Under the pieces are notes generated by a model. The model did not search any database and was not told the origin of the DNA. It was given only the letters and a program-made list of their open reading frames with translations. From positions 6,386,001 to 6,450,000 of the forward strand of contig NZ_CP133774.1 in assembly GCF_034344865.1 (NCBI RefSeq): a DNA stretch of 64,000 nt, read 5' to 3'. The translations under genes and the position numbers were made by a program. The stretch comes from Pseudomonas sp. 10S4 (GTDB taxonomy: Bacteria > Pseudomonadota > Gammaproteobacteria > Pseudomonadales > Pseudomonadaceae). Of this stretch, positions 1-8,294 are shown piece by piece; positions within the stretch are counted from its first letter, which is position 1; each line of letters starts with the position of its first letter.

Positions 1-156
1 CAACTGTTGAAAGCGGTGTGGGGGCCATCGCATACCACCGATACGCCATATCTGCGGGTGTTTATGGGTGGGTTGAGGAAGAAGGTTGAGATGGACCCTT
101 CGCAGCCGCGGCATTTGGTGACGGAGACGGGGGTTGGGTATCGGTTTATTCCGTGA
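1..156 (+). CDS. kdpE: Response regulator, C-terminal part (KdpE-like)
   Basis: Only the last 51 residues are inside the window, in frame from base 1 to the TGA at 154-156. They form the end of an OmpR/PhoB winged-helix DNA-binding domain: a VWGP turn, then TDTPYLRVFMGGLRKK as the recognition-helix region and GVGYRF as the C-terminal beta hairpin. The wording of this stretch matches KdpE, the regulator of the Kdp potassium uptake system that works with the KdpD kinase. The receiver domain and any kdpD neighbour are outside the window, so the name rests on the C-terminal domain alone. It ends about 95 bases before the next gene. Confidence 0.8.
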   Translation, partial: QLLKAVWGPSHTTDTPYLRVFMGGLRKKVEMDPSQPRHLVTETGVGYRFIP

Positions 157-251
157 GGTGGGGATTTTGGGGGGCGAGTCCATCATTGTCTTTCTGGGAT
201 TTAATCTTCGAGCTGATATCATCCAGGCTTTTACACGCTGAGCAGAAAGAC

Positions 252-413
252 ATGAATCGTCAAAAAAAACTACAGCAGTTATTTAAGGCTAAAGCCAAAA
301 AGGCGAGTGCCAAATTGGCACCGCAAAGCAAGACTAAATACGTTAGTAAAGCTGACCGATTGAAACTGGCGGCTGAATCCAGTGATGACTCAGTCGTTTC
401 CGCTGAGAGCTGA
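252..413 (+). CDS. DUF2986 family small basic protein
   Basis: A 53-residue, lysine-rich protein starting MNRQKKLQQLFKAKAKK, with a central KYVSKADRLKL motif and an acidic serine-rich tail. This matches the pattern of the DUF2986 family of short proteobacterial proteins, whose function is not known. The ATG at 252 is preferred over the upstream start of the open frame at 153 because the family begins at this MNR. It has no signal peptide or membrane segment. The 148 bases after it hold no convincing gene, only a short open stretch ending in a stop at about 496-498 that could be a remnant. Confidence 0.7.
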   Translation: MNRQKKLQQLFKAKAKKASAKLAPQSKTKYVSKADRLKLAAESSDDSVVSAES

Positions 414-561
414 TCTGTAGAGCTTAAGCACCAGCGGAATCTACAAATCTGGTTGGGCCAGGCATTCCGATGGCACCTACCACGAGGACGCGGCCTGACA
501 ATTCATTCAAGCCGAAGCCGCTTCCTGCCGCGCCCAACCTCGGTGGGGCACCCGCCCTTGC

Positions 562-1326
562 TTAACGCATGACGAATCCGCCATCGACGGAAATCGACTG
601 GCCGGTGACAAAGCTTGAGGTGTTGCTGCTCAGCCACAGGACGGCATCGGCAATTTCTTCAGGTCGGCCATGGCGGCCCATCGGCACACTCTTGACCATC
701 GCCTCAAGCGCTTCGCCCTGACCTGCGGCGACCATCTGATCGGCCATCGGCGTCCAGATCAGCCCTGGGCACACGGCATTGACCCGAATGTTGCGCGCCG
801 CATATTCAAGCGCTGCGCTTTTGGTCAGGCCAATGACGCCGTGCTTGGCGGCGTGATAGTTGGCCCGCTCGGCGCCGCCCACCAACCCACCGAGAGACGA
901 GCAGTTGACGATGGTTCCGCTGCCCTGCCGGCGCATGTGCAGTAACTCGAACTTCATGCAGCTCCACACGCCACGAAGATTGACCGACATGACTTTGTCG
1001 TAATCGTCGACGGTAGCGTCAGCCATTTCCGCCAGGATGTTTTGAATGCCGGCATTGTTGAACGCTGCGTCCAGACGCCCGAAGGTGGCGACGGTCTCCT
1101 TGACCATGGCCTCGACCTGATCGACGTCGGCGACATCACAACGAATGCCAATGGCCTTAAAACCTGCGCGAACCAATTCCTCCGCAGCAGCCCGCGCCGC
1201 CTCCCCGTTCACGTCCGCCAAAGCGACCGACGCACCGGCCTGGGCAAAGGCCTTGGCTGTCGCCAATCCGATACCGGAGGCGGCGCCAGTGACGAGTGCG
1301 ACCTGATTTTCAAATGAAAAACTCAT
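562..1326 (-). CDS. SDR family NAD(P)-dependent oxidoreductase
   Basis: A 254-residue classical short-chain dehydrogenase. Visible landmarks are the cofactor-binding GAASGIGLA near residue 14, a D after the second strand (ADVNG), the structural NNAG, the catalytic YHAAK with its upstream Ser (NCSSLGG), and a C-terminal SVDGGF. The substrate cannot be read from the sequence; close families include glucose 1-dehydrogenase and 3-oxoacyl reductase-like enzymes. The start at 1326 (MSFSFENQ) is chosen because it places the Rossmann motif at the usual distance. A LysR regulator lies upstream on the same strand, about 280 bases away, and may control it. Confidence 0.85.
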   Translation of the reverse strand: MSFSFENQVALVTGAASGIGLATAKAFAQAGASVALADVNGEAARAAAEELVRAGFKAIGIRCDVADVDQVEAMVKETVATFGRLDAAFNNAGIQNILAEMADATVDDYDKVMSVNLRGVWSCMKFELLHMRRQGSGTIVNCSSLGGLVGGAERANYHAAKHGVIGLTKSAALEYAARNIRVNAVCPGLIWTPMADQMVAAGQGEALEAMVKSVPMGRHGRPEEIADAVLWLSSNTSSFVTGQSISVDGGFVMR

Positions 1327-1604
1327 CAATACATTCCTCAACATCACGTTTGAATAGATCTGATGCAGTGCACGCTAACCAACACCGGCGGCAATGAATA
1401 CCGGGTGAAAACGAGATGCGTCGATGAGCAGCGCTCATCAATCAGTCAAGCGCAGTGTCTTGAGGGGTGTGCAGGAGGATCTTGATGCGAGGTGAGATTG
1501 ATGAGCCATGCTCATCGCTTCATGCGGTCTCGGGGCCGTCTGTTCGTGGACTAAGTAGGCTGTTGAATCGTCCTTTCAAGCAGGAGAAAAGGTCTGGTCG
1601 ACCT

Positions 1605-2513
1605 CTACTCCCCCAGCGGCTTCATTTCGCGGATCAGATCAATCAGCAAGCGCAGCCCCATCGGCAGTTGCCGATGGCTTGAATAGTACATATGAAAACC
1701 CGGTGCGAGACTGGACCAGTCATCCAGTACACGCTGGACCTCGCCGCGCTCGACCAGTGGCGTGATGACCGGCTCGGGCGCATACATCATCCCCGCGCCG
1801 TGGCGCAGCAGCGACAGGCCGACACGGGTTTCGTCGATAGTGATTGCGCCGGGCACAGCGATTGCCAGGTGCTCGGTGCCTTTGTCGAACTCCCAGTCGT
1901 ACATGCGATCATTGCCCAACCGTATGCGCAAGCACCGATGCCGGATCAAGTCCTGAGGGTGCAGCGGCACACCAAAGCGACCCAGGTAAGCCGGCGAGCC
2001 CGCGACGACCCAACGAATGTCCGGCGACAGACGCTGGGCGATCATGTCTTCCGGTACCGTGCCACCGTAGCGGATACCCGCATCATGACCGCCGCCAATG
2101 ACATCGATCATGCGGTTGGTAACCGTCAGGTCGATCTCAATCTCCGGATAGCGCTCGTTGAAAATCGGCAGCACCGGGCCCAGCAGCAGATCCGCCGCAT
2201 CACTCAGAATGTTCAGGCGAATGCGCCCCGCCGGCGCGTCGCGAAACCGATTGAGCACTTCCATCGCCTGGCCGATGTCATCGATGGGTTTGCTGATCAG
2301 CGCATGCAACTCCTCGCCTGCGGCGGTCAGCGTTACGCTGCGTGTGGTGCGATTCAACAGGCGGACCCCAAGCCGACTTTCCAGGCCTTTGATCGCATGG
2401 CTCAACGCAGAAGCACTGATGCCCATCTCCAGGCCAGCACGATTGAAACTCTGATGACGGGCGATGGCCAGGAAGTAGATGAAGTCCGCCAGATTGGCGC
2501 GGCTGAGTTGCAT
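1605..2513 (-). CDS. LysR family transcriptional regulator
   Basis: 302 residues. The N-terminus holds the LysR winged helix-turn-helix (NLADFIYFLAIARHQSFNRA followed by ISASALSHAIKGLE), then a periplasmic-binding-like effector domain with AGRIRLN at its start. Such proteins usually activate a neighbouring gene on binding a small ligand. The start at 2513 (MQLSRANL) has a GGAG six bases upstream; the longer frame to 2564 has no comparable site. It lies upstream of the SDR gene in the same direction rather than divergent from it, so the usual LysR target inference is weaker here. Confidence 0.85.
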   Translation of the reverse strand: MQLSRANLADFIYFLAIARHQSFNRAGLEMGISASALSHAIKGLESRLGVRLLNRTTRSVTLTAAGEELHALISKPIDDIGQAMEVLNRFRDAPAGRIRLNILSDAADLLLGPVLPIFNERYPEIEIDLTVTNRMIDVIGGGHDAGIRYGGTVPEDMIAQRLSPDIRWVVAGSPAYLGRFGVPLHPQDLIRHRCLRIRLGNDRMYDWEFDKGTEHLAIAVPGAITIDETRVGLSLLRHGAGMMYAPEPVITPLVERGEVQRVLDDWSSLAPGFHMYYSSHRQLPMGLRLLIDLIREMKPLGE

Positions 2514-2616
2514 GTCAATCTCCGGCAATGGATAGCTGTATTTTTTTAGTGCGCCAATAAGCAATCGACGACTGCCGTGACCAATTCAGCCAAAAGAATT
2601 GGCCGGCAGGCGTCCG

Positions 2617-3402
2617 CTAGACAATCGGCTGCATGGTCCGACACTTGGGAAATGCACTACACCCCCAATACTGTTGACCGATTTTCGGGCCACTCTTGAA
2701 TGCACGAACCACCAACGCACTCCCACAACGTGGACATTGGCGCAACGCCATCGGATCACTGCGCTGCTTAAGTCGTTGCACATGTTCCCGCCCGGTCGCC
2801 AGCGTTGGCGCTCGACGCCCGGTTTGCAAGGCTAGCAGCATCGCCCTCACCTCCTCCTCGCTGAACACCGGTTGCTGGAAGGATTTGATGTAGCGGATGA
2901 AGCGCATGCCTTGGGTGACGTTGGCGGGCATCTCGGTCTTGAAGGTGCTCGCGCCGACAAAGGCAATGACCGAATGCAGATGTTCTGGCCCGATACCCAG
3001 TGCTACCTCCAATGCCTTCAAGTGCTTGTAGTTCTGCCGCGTCGGGTTCTGGAATTTGAAACGCTGCTTGAAGATTTGTTGCGTCCACTGCGCCTGGTTT
3101 TCGCTGCCAAAGATCCAGCCGCGCATGTTCTTGGTCTCCAGCACGAAGACGCCGAAAGGTGAAAGGAACACATGGTCGATCTGCGTGGTGCCATCCGGAG
3201 TGTCGAGTGTCACGTTATGCAAGCGGCGGTAGATCTGGCGATCCAGGCAATAGTGCGCAAAAAAACCGACCAATTGCTCACCGAACCAGCCTTTAAACCA
3301 GGGCGTTTTCAGCAGTTTTATCAGAACCCAGATCAGCAGCACCGGCGGTAGCAGCCACTTCAGGGTGTCGAATAGCGGTTGAAAAACAACGAGGGTATTC
3401 AC
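2617..3402 (-). CDS. NERD domain protein with C-terminal topoisomerase-type zinc ribbon
   Basis: 261 residues, starting at a GTG. A hydrophobic segment (LLPPVLLIWVLIKLL, residues about 17-31) is followed by a NERD (nuclease-related) domain with DGTTQIDHVFLSPFGVFVLE and the nearby lysine of ETKNMRGW, which correspond to the nuclease-fold acidic and lysine residues. The C-terminus, after a linker, has CPRCG and CSAFPKC, a four-cysteine zinc ribbon like the one ending bacterial topoisomerase I. NERD proteins are thought to process or bind DNA, but the family has little experimental work. The hydrophobic N-terminus suggests membrane anchoring. Confidence 0.8.
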   Translation of the reverse strand: MNTLVVFQPLFDTLKWLLPPVLLIWVLIKLLKTPWFKGWFGEQLVGFFAHYCLDRQIYRRLHNVTLDTPDGTTQIDHVFLSPFGVFVLETKNMRGWIFGSENQAQWTQQIFKQRFKFQNPTRQNYKHLKALEVALGIGPEHLHSVIAFVGASTFKTEMPANVTQGMRFIRYIKSFQQPVFSEEEVRAMLLALQTGRRAPTLATGREHVQRLKQRSDPMALRQCPRCGSALVVRAFKSGPKIGQQYWGCSAFPKCRTMQPIV

Positions 3403-3773
3403 AGGGCCGTCCTTTGCGTTGGGGCCGAAATGGATACTTGGCCCGAGTCAGCGTCGCGTCAGCATTGTGCGCGTAAATGCAGACCCAATGCGTGTGGATC
3501 GAGTAGGACATCCCCTGTGCGGCGATTCTCTCGATGCTGATTACCGAAGCGCGCGATGTCCGATGGTCACCGGTTCAGGCCAGTCGCCACTGGCGATCTA
3601 TACTATTGAGTTGGTTATCTGTGTGTCATGCAACACGTCGACACCTGTGCGCTGTGCGGCGCACCCGTGCCAATCGCCAACGTAATCAGTCCGAGCCCGT
3701 GCGTCGTGTCTCCCTGGATCAAACGACCGGCCGTGCTCAATGGCTTTGTGGCTGATGGGTTATGGAGAACATC
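3403..3773. other. Intergenic region without recognisable gene
   Basis: 371 bases separate the divergent NERD gene and the repeat-protein gene. Reading frames here are short and look like no known family. The region must contain promoters for both flanking genes, but I could not pick out a clear -35/-10 pair. A GGAG at 3764-3767 serves as the ribosome binding site for the gene starting at 3774. Confidence 0.5.
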
Positions 3774-4469
3774 ATGAAACATAAGCTTTTTTCAGGCGTT
3801 GTATTGGCGCTCGCGGCGGCGGTGGTAATGCCCGGAGCCTGGGCTGCGCAGGCGCGAGCCTTGGCGGCGGATGGGGCTGATCATGTGGGTGCCGGGGCCG
3901 TCGCGGCAGATGGAGCCGATCATGTCGGGGCCGGCGCAGTCGCGGCGGATGGTGCCGATCACGTCGGGGCCGGGGCCGTCGCTGCGGATGGTTCCGACCA
4001 TGTCGGTGCCGGCGCAGTCGCGGCGGATGGTGCCGATCACGTCAGGGCCGGCGCAGTCGCGGCGGATGGTTCCGATCACGTCGGGGCCGGCGCAGTCGCG
4101 GCGGATGGTTCCGATCACGTCGGAGCTGGCGCAGTCGCGGCGGATGGTTCCGATCACGTCGGGGCTGGCGCAGTCGCAGCGGATGGGTCCGATCACGTCG
4201 GGGCTGGCGCAGTCGCGGCGGATGGTTCCGATCATGTCGGGGCTGGCGCAGTCGCTGCGGATGGTTCCGATCACGTCGGGGCCGGTGCAGTCGCAGCGGA
4301 TGGGGCCGATCACGTCGGTGCAGGCGCAGTCGCATCCGATGGCACCAATCACGTCGGATCTGCTCGTCTTGCATACTCGCGCAGTGGAATAGGTTCGGAT
4401 CGGGTGGCATCCTCGCTCATGGACGGCAGTTACTCCGACCAGTTCAACAGCCCGACCATCAATCAGTAA
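3774..4469 (+). CDS. Exported protein built of 13-residue tandem repeats
   Basis: 231 residues. Residues 1 to about 24 are a signal peptide (KHKLF, a hydrophobic run GVVLALAAAVVMPG, then AWAA). The body is twelve near-perfect copies of the 13-residue unit AADGxDHVGAGAV, where x is Ala or Ser, plus one degraded copy (ASDGTNHVGSARL). A 32-residue serine-rich tail follows. The start at 3774 is chosen over 3762 because GGAG lies 6-7 bases upstream and the signal peptide then begins with KHK. Each repeat carries two Asp and one His, so metal binding or a regular beta structure is possible, but no function is known to me. msrA lies 31 bases downstream on the same strand. Confidence 0.75.
   Translation: MKHKLFSGVVLALAAAVVMPGAWAAQARALAADGADHVGAGAVAADGADHVGAGAVAADGADHVGAGAVAADGSDHVGAGAVAADGADHVRAGAVAADGSDHVGAGAVAADGSDHVGAGAVAADGSDHVGAGAVAADGSDHVGAGAVAADGSDHVGAGAVAADGSDHVGAGAVAADGADHVGAGAVASDGTNHVGSARLAYSRSGIGSDRVASSLMDGSYSDQFNSPTINQ
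3864..4370 (+). repeat. Thirteen tandem 39-bp coding repeats
   Basis: Thirteen consecutive 39-bp units, each encoding one 13-residue repeat. The unit begins GCGGCGGATGG and contains GATCACGTCGGGGC. Copies differ mostly at third positions and at one Ser/Ala codon; the last copy is the most divergent. Because 39 is a multiple of three, several other frames, including two antisense ones, stay open across the array. Confidence 0.9.
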
Positions 4470-4500
4470 CGCGCCACTTCACTGAGGGGAATGACCATCC

Positions 4501-5007
4501 ATGACGACGCAAACCGAAACCGCCATTTTGGCCGGTGGCTGCTTCTGGGGCATGCAGGATCTGCTGCGACGTTTCCCCGGCGTGCTCTCCACGCGGGTGG
4601 GTTATTCAGGCGGCGATGTGCCGAACGCGACCTATCGTCATCACGGTGACCACGCCGAATCCGTCGAGATCGTCTTCGATCCCGCGGTGATCAGCTACCG
4701 CGAGCTGCTGGAGTTCTTCTTCCAGATCCACGACCCAACGACCAAGAATCGCCAGGGCAACGATATGGGCGCCAGCTACCGCTCTGCCCTCTTCTACCTC
4801 AGCGAGGCGCAGAAACAGATCGCCGAAGACACCGTGGCCGATGTCGACGCTTCTGGACTTTGGCCCGGCGAGGTGGTCACCGAAATCACCCCGGCCGGCC
4901 CGTTCTGGGAAGCCGAACCGGAACACCAGGACTACCTCGAACGCTTGCCCAACGGCTACACCTGTCACTTCATCCGGCCAGGCTGGAAACTGCCCAGGCG
5001 CGGGTAA
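4501..5007 (+). CDS. msrA: Peptide-methionine (S)-S-oxide reductase MsrA
   Basis: 168 residues, the usual size of a short MsrA. The catalytic motif GGCFWGM is at residues 12-18; downstream conserved stretches are [26 protein letters not shown] and FFQIHDPTT. The enzyme reduces S-methionine sulfoxide in proteins using thioredoxin and so repairs oxidative damage. A GAGGGG about ten bases upstream of the ATG supports the start. It follows the exported repeat protein by 31 bases, so the two may be co-transcribed, and ends at a strong hairpin terminator. Confidence 0.95.
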   Translation: MTTQTETAILAGGCFWGMQDLLRRFPGVLSTRVGYSGGDVPNATYRHHGDHAESVEIVFDPAVISYRELLEFFFQIHDPTTKNRQGNDMGASYRSALFYLSEAQKQIAEDTVADVDASGLWPGEVVTEITPAGPFWEAEPEHQDYLERLPNGYTCHFIRPGWKLPRRG

Positions 5008-5015
5008 TCACTGAA

Positions 5016-5050
5016 CAGAGGCGGCTCGAATGAGTCGCCTCTGGCTTTTG
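5016..5050 (+). terminator. Rho-independent terminator after msrA
   Basis: CAGAGGCGGCTC and GAGTCGCCTCTG form a 12-bp stem with one G-T pair and a four-base loop (GAAT), followed by GCTTTTG. It sits nine bases after the msrA stop. Confidence 0.8.
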
Positions 5051-5072
5051 CGTCAACGTGGAGTGAACTCAC

Positions 5073-5456
5073 ATGACACAGATATTATTTATCGGACAGA
5101 CGCCAGAAACCGTCGACTTCTCTGATCCGGCCTTACCTCCTGGCTTTAATGCCGAAAAGATACATGCAGGCATAGCGATTGGCATGGCGACCTTGGAAGA
5201 CCGGGGCTGGCACGCCGACCTGTGCTTGATCCCACCCGACAAAACCGCCGGGCCCTTGCTGGAGAAACAGCTGGCAACGACGACCTACGATTGTGTAGTC
5301 ATCGGCGCCGGTCTGCGCCTGCCGCCAAAAAGTCTTTCACTGTTCGAAGTCGTCATTAACGCCGTGCACAAAGCTGCGCCCAACGCATCAATCGCCTTTA
5401 ACACGGGACCTGAAACGACCGCCGACTCCGCTGCTCGCTGGTTAAAAGACGATTGA
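5073..5456 (+). CDS. Conserved hypothetical protein, Rossmann-like
   Basis: 127 residues starting MTQILFIGQTPETVDFS, with a GGAG eight bases before the ATG. It has a hydrophobic beta strand at the start, a central CVVIGAGLRLPP strand-turn, and a predicted helix before the end (SAARWLKDD). I know similar small Pseudomonas proteins only as hypothetical; the alternating strands and helices suggest a small alpha/beta fold. It has no signal peptide. It faces the RidA gene convergently, 33 bases away. Confidence 0.6.
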   Translation: MTQILFIGQTPETVDFSDPALPPGFNAEKIHAGIAIGMATLEDRGWHADLCLIPPDKTAGPLLEKQLATTTYDCVVIGAGLRLPPKSLSLFEVVINAVHKAAPNASIAFNTGPETTADSAARWLKDD

Positions 5457-5489
5457 TTGCATTCGGCAACAGCATCCCAACCCGCAGAC

Positions 5490-5870
5490 TCAGCCCTTGG
5501 CCGCCATCGCGGTGACTTCAACACGCATACCTTCAACGGCCAGTGATGCCACGCCAACAGCGGCGCGAACCGGCCAAGGCTTGGCGAAGAAGCGTTTGTA
5601 AACCTCGTTGAACGCCGCGCGGTCAGCCATGTCGGTGAGGTAGATCGTCAGGTGCATGACGCGGTCCATGGAACTGCCGGCACGTTCCAACGCGACCTTC
5701 AGCGCCTGCAAGGTGCATTCGCTCTGCTCGATGATGCCGCCCAGCTCCAGACTGCCGTCGGCGCGGGTCGGGATCTGGGTGGAGACCAACAGGCCGCCGA
5801 AACCGGCGACGTCCGAGGAAATGGAATCCGCGTCAGGGTCGGGGGTGAAGGTGATGTCGTGGTTTGCCAT
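5490..5870 (-). CDS. RidA/YjgF family protein
   Basis: 126 residues with the RidA fold signatures: a G-G-L-L-VSTQIP strand near residue 27, SLELGGIIEQSECTLQALK, and the C-terminal RAAVGVASLAVEGMRVEVT, which holds the family Arg and Glu that contact the enamine substrate. RidA proteins hydrolyse reactive enamine/imine intermediates of PLP enzymes; divergent members have other roles. The ATG is preceded by AAGAGA. It lies near a polyamine/guanidino locus, but no operon link is visible. Confidence 0.85.
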   Translation of the reverse strand: MANHDITFTPDPDADSISSDVAGFGGLLVSTQIPTRADGSLELGGIIEQSECTLQALKVALERAGSSMDRVMHLTIYLTDMADRAAFNEVYKRFFAKPWPVRAAVGVASLAVEGMRVEVTAMAAKG

Positions 5871-6091
5871 GAGGATCTCTTGTTTGTGTTCGTAAATTGA
5901 GCGGTCGTTGCCGTTGGGGCGTTCAATGAGGCAACGCCTTTTGAGCGGTCAGTTTACAACTCCGTTGTGATCGACGGGAAATGCAGCGCGAAAGTGCGCA
6001 ATGGGTCCGTTTTCAGCCGGTCACCACAGGCAGAAAACGGCCAAAAACGGTCATTCGTGAGCGCCTCCAAACGACGATCCATCGTAGATAG

Positions 6092-6991
6092 TCAGTTTGA
6101 TGGAGTGGCCTTCGCTTGCTCAATAAGCCAGTCGATCAGCAACACGATCTCGGGAACACCTCGACTTTCTTCGTTGCAAATACAGTAGTAATCCATTGCG
6201 GCAGGGACTTTCATTGAGAACGGCTGCACCAGCCGCCCTTCCATTAAGTCCCTCGATGAGTTGATTTCATCACTCAACGCTACCCCGTACCCATCCCGCG
6301 CAGCCTGTAGCGCGATACCAAAATCTTCAAAATGGACGTCCGCGTCCCCTGGATACGGCAACCGGGCTTCAAGCAGCCAGCGTCGCCATTGCGTCCCGTC
6401 GTCTTCATGCAAGAGCCGGTGATGAATCAGATCCGATGGTTGCCGTAAGGCATGCGGGCCACGCAACAATTGCGGACAACAGACTGGAAACATATGCAAA
6501 GGTTGCAGTGGGCGCCACCAGAAACCGTCCCAGATCGGCGCGTCATAGAGCACGGCGATATCCGCTCTGCGCCAGTCCACCTCGCCCAGCTCATCGGCGC
6601 TGATCACCCGAAGCTGAATATGAGGATGCTCGGCTCGAAATGCGAAAAGCCTAGGCATCAGCCAAGTCGCGCCAAATATCGGTTCGGTAGAAATCGTCAG
6701 CACCTTGGCCTGTGGCTCTTTGAAGTGCTCCTGCGCTATCTGGCGCACGCCTTCGGTTATTTCGTGGATGCCACGGGCCACCGAACGTTGCAACGCCAAC
6801 CCGCTTTGCGTCAGCACCAAATGGCGACCCTGTTTGTAGAACAGGTCGATGCCTAACGAACTTTGCAAGGTCCTGAGTTGTTGGCTGACAGCACCGGGGG
6901 TCACATGCAGTTCGGCGGCCGCCGCACCGACATGGCCCAATCGTGCGACGCATTCAAACACTCGGAAAGCATGCAAGGGTGGAAAGGACAT
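6092..6991 (-). CDS. LysR family regulator, GcvA-like, of the adjacent polyamine locus
   Basis: 299 residues starting MSFPPLHAFRVFECVARLG, the GcvA-type LysR N-terminus, with the recognition helix HVTPGAVSQQLRTLQ. The effector domain begins at AKVLTISTEPIFGA. The gene is divergent from the polyamine-binding protein gene at 7207, with about 215 bases between the starts, which is the classic arrangement for a LysR regulator and its target. The ligand may be a polyamine or guanidino compound; this is inferred only from the neighbours. Confidence 0.85.
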   Translation of the reverse strand: MSFPPLHAFRVFECVARLGHVGAAAAELHVTPGAVSQQLRTLQSSLGIDLFYKQGRHLVLTQSGLALQRSVARGIHEITEGVRQIAQEHFKEPQAKVLTISTEPIFGATWLMPRLFAFRAEHPHIQLRVISADELGEVDWRRADIAVLYDAPIWDGFWWRPLQPLHMFPVCCPQLLRGPHALRQPSDLIHHRLLHEDDGTQWRRWLLEARLPYPGDADVHFEDFGIALQAARDGYGVALSDEINSSRDLMEGRLVQPFSMKVPAAMDYYCICNEESRGVPEIVLLIDWLIEQAKATPSN

Positions 6992-7206
6992 AGCGTTCAA
7001 CCGTTTAGTTTTATTGTAAGTTTGTTCGGTAATTTATATAGATTGATTGGCGCATGGGCAACAACAACAATCGTGGGGTAGTCGAGCCAAAAAACAACAA
7101 TTCAAAGAGCGCCCCCTATGAAAGTCATACAGGCACATCGAAAACATGCGATACCGCAAACAGATCAGCCTCTCCCAAACCATTATGAGTTCGGAGGGTG
7201 CCAATC

Positions 7207-8286
7207 ATGAGGGTCACGCTTGCACTGATACTGGTCGCTTTGGCATTACCTGCGTCAGCCGCTGAACGGGTCGTCCAGTTCTATGGATGGGCGGAATACG
7301 TCGGGGTCAAAACCCTTATGGCCTTCGAGGCGGAAACGGGAATAAAGGTCCAGTACGACACCTTTGATAGCGCCGACGTGCTGGAGACCAAGTTACTCAC
7401 CGAGCACAGCGGCTATGACGTCGTCGTTCCGAGCATCGCCATGCTGGATCGGTTGCTCCAAGCCAAAGCCCTGCAACCGAGCGGCATTCAGCAGACCCAG
7501 CGACTCGGCGAACTGGACCCTGTGCTCTTGTCGCAGTTGACTACTGTCGATCAAGGCAATCTTTACGCGGTGCCCTACACCTGGGGCACCACAGGACTGG
7601 CAATCAACCGCAAGGAGATCGAGAAGCGGATCCCCGATGCTCCCTTGAACAGCTTTGACTTGCTATTCAAACCCGAATACGCAAGCAAGCTCAAAGAGTG
7701 TGGCGTTTCGATCGTCGATGCGCCGCAAGAAGTGATCAGTATGGCGCTGCACTACTTGGGTAAATCGCCGTATAGCAAGGATCGGGGAGACCTGAAAGCG
7801 GTGCAGGCGCTACTCACGCAACTGCATCCATCGGTGCGTTACATCGGCACGGGCACGCAAAGCAGTGACTTGGCCAACGGGGATATATGCCTCGCGCTGA
7901 CTTACAGCGGCGATGCAGTCCTGGCTAGGATTATGGCTGAGAACGCAAAAAAACCGTTCGACATCGATTACGTCATTCCCCGCGAGGGCACCCTCAACTG
8001 GATCGATACGCTGGCCATCCCGGCCGATGCACCTCACCCGGAAGAGGCCCGGGCCTTCATCGAGTTCCTCACTCGACCGGAGTCTCTCGCCGACCTCACC
8101 AACAGCTTGTATTACGCCAACGCCAACACGGCGGCCACCCGGCTGATAGATCAAAGCATTGCCGAAAATAGCGGCATCTATCCCTCCGCCGCCGTGCGCA
8201 ACACCTTATTCGGCGAAGAACCCATGGCCCTGCAACTCATGCGTGAGCGCACACGGGTCTGGTCCACCTTTCGTAGTCAACGTTGA
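7207..8286 (+). CDS. Polyamine ABC transporter substrate-binding protein (PotF/SpuD-like)
   Basis: 359 residues. Residues 1-18 are a signal peptide ending ASAA. The mature part starts VVQFYGWAEYVG and continues FEAETGIKVQYDTFDS, ADVLETKLL, YDVVVPS and AVPYTWGTTGLAIN, all typical of the PotF/PotD/SpuD periplasmic family that binds putrescine, spermidine or agmatine. The ATG at 7207 has GGAGGG at 7193-7198; the GTG at 7198 overlaps that site and is rejected. No permease or ATPase gene follows, so it must share a transporter elsewhere or act as a sensor partner. The agmatinase gene starts nine bases after its stop. Confidence 0.85.
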   Translation: MRVTLALILVALALPASAAERVVQFYGWAEYVGVKTLMAFEAETGIKVQYDTFDSADVLETKLLTEHSGYDVVVPSIAMLDRLLQAKALQPSGIQQTQRLGELDPVLLSQLTTVDQGNLYAVPYTWGTTGLAINRKEIEKRIPDAPLNSFDLLFKPEYASKLKECGVSIVDAPQEVISMALHYLGKSPYSKDRGDLKAVQALLTQLHPSVRYIGTGTQSSDLANGDICLALTYSGDAVLARIMAENAKKPFDIDYVIPREGTLNWIDTLAIPADAPHPEEARAFIEFLTRPESLADLTNSLYYANANTAATRLIDQSIAENSGIYPSAAVRNTLFGEEPMALQLMRERTRVWSTFRSQR

Positions 8287-8294
8287 GCATTTCC

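Noticed and set aside
414..561. Short frame ending near 498 (GIYKSGWARHSDGTYHEDAA)
   Set aside because: It looks protein-like but has no start codon, no ribosome site and no family I can name; it may be a remnant.
3864..4370. CRISPR-like regular array
   Set aside because: The units are directly adjacent 39-bp coding repeats without unique spacers, and they translate to one protein.
5957..6091. Sequence with GGCAGAAAACGGCCAAAAACGG near the GcvA-like LysR gene, echoed at 11690-11740 and 12430-12480
   Set aside because: The three stretches share a loose theme only. I cannot show they are copies of one repeat without an alignment.
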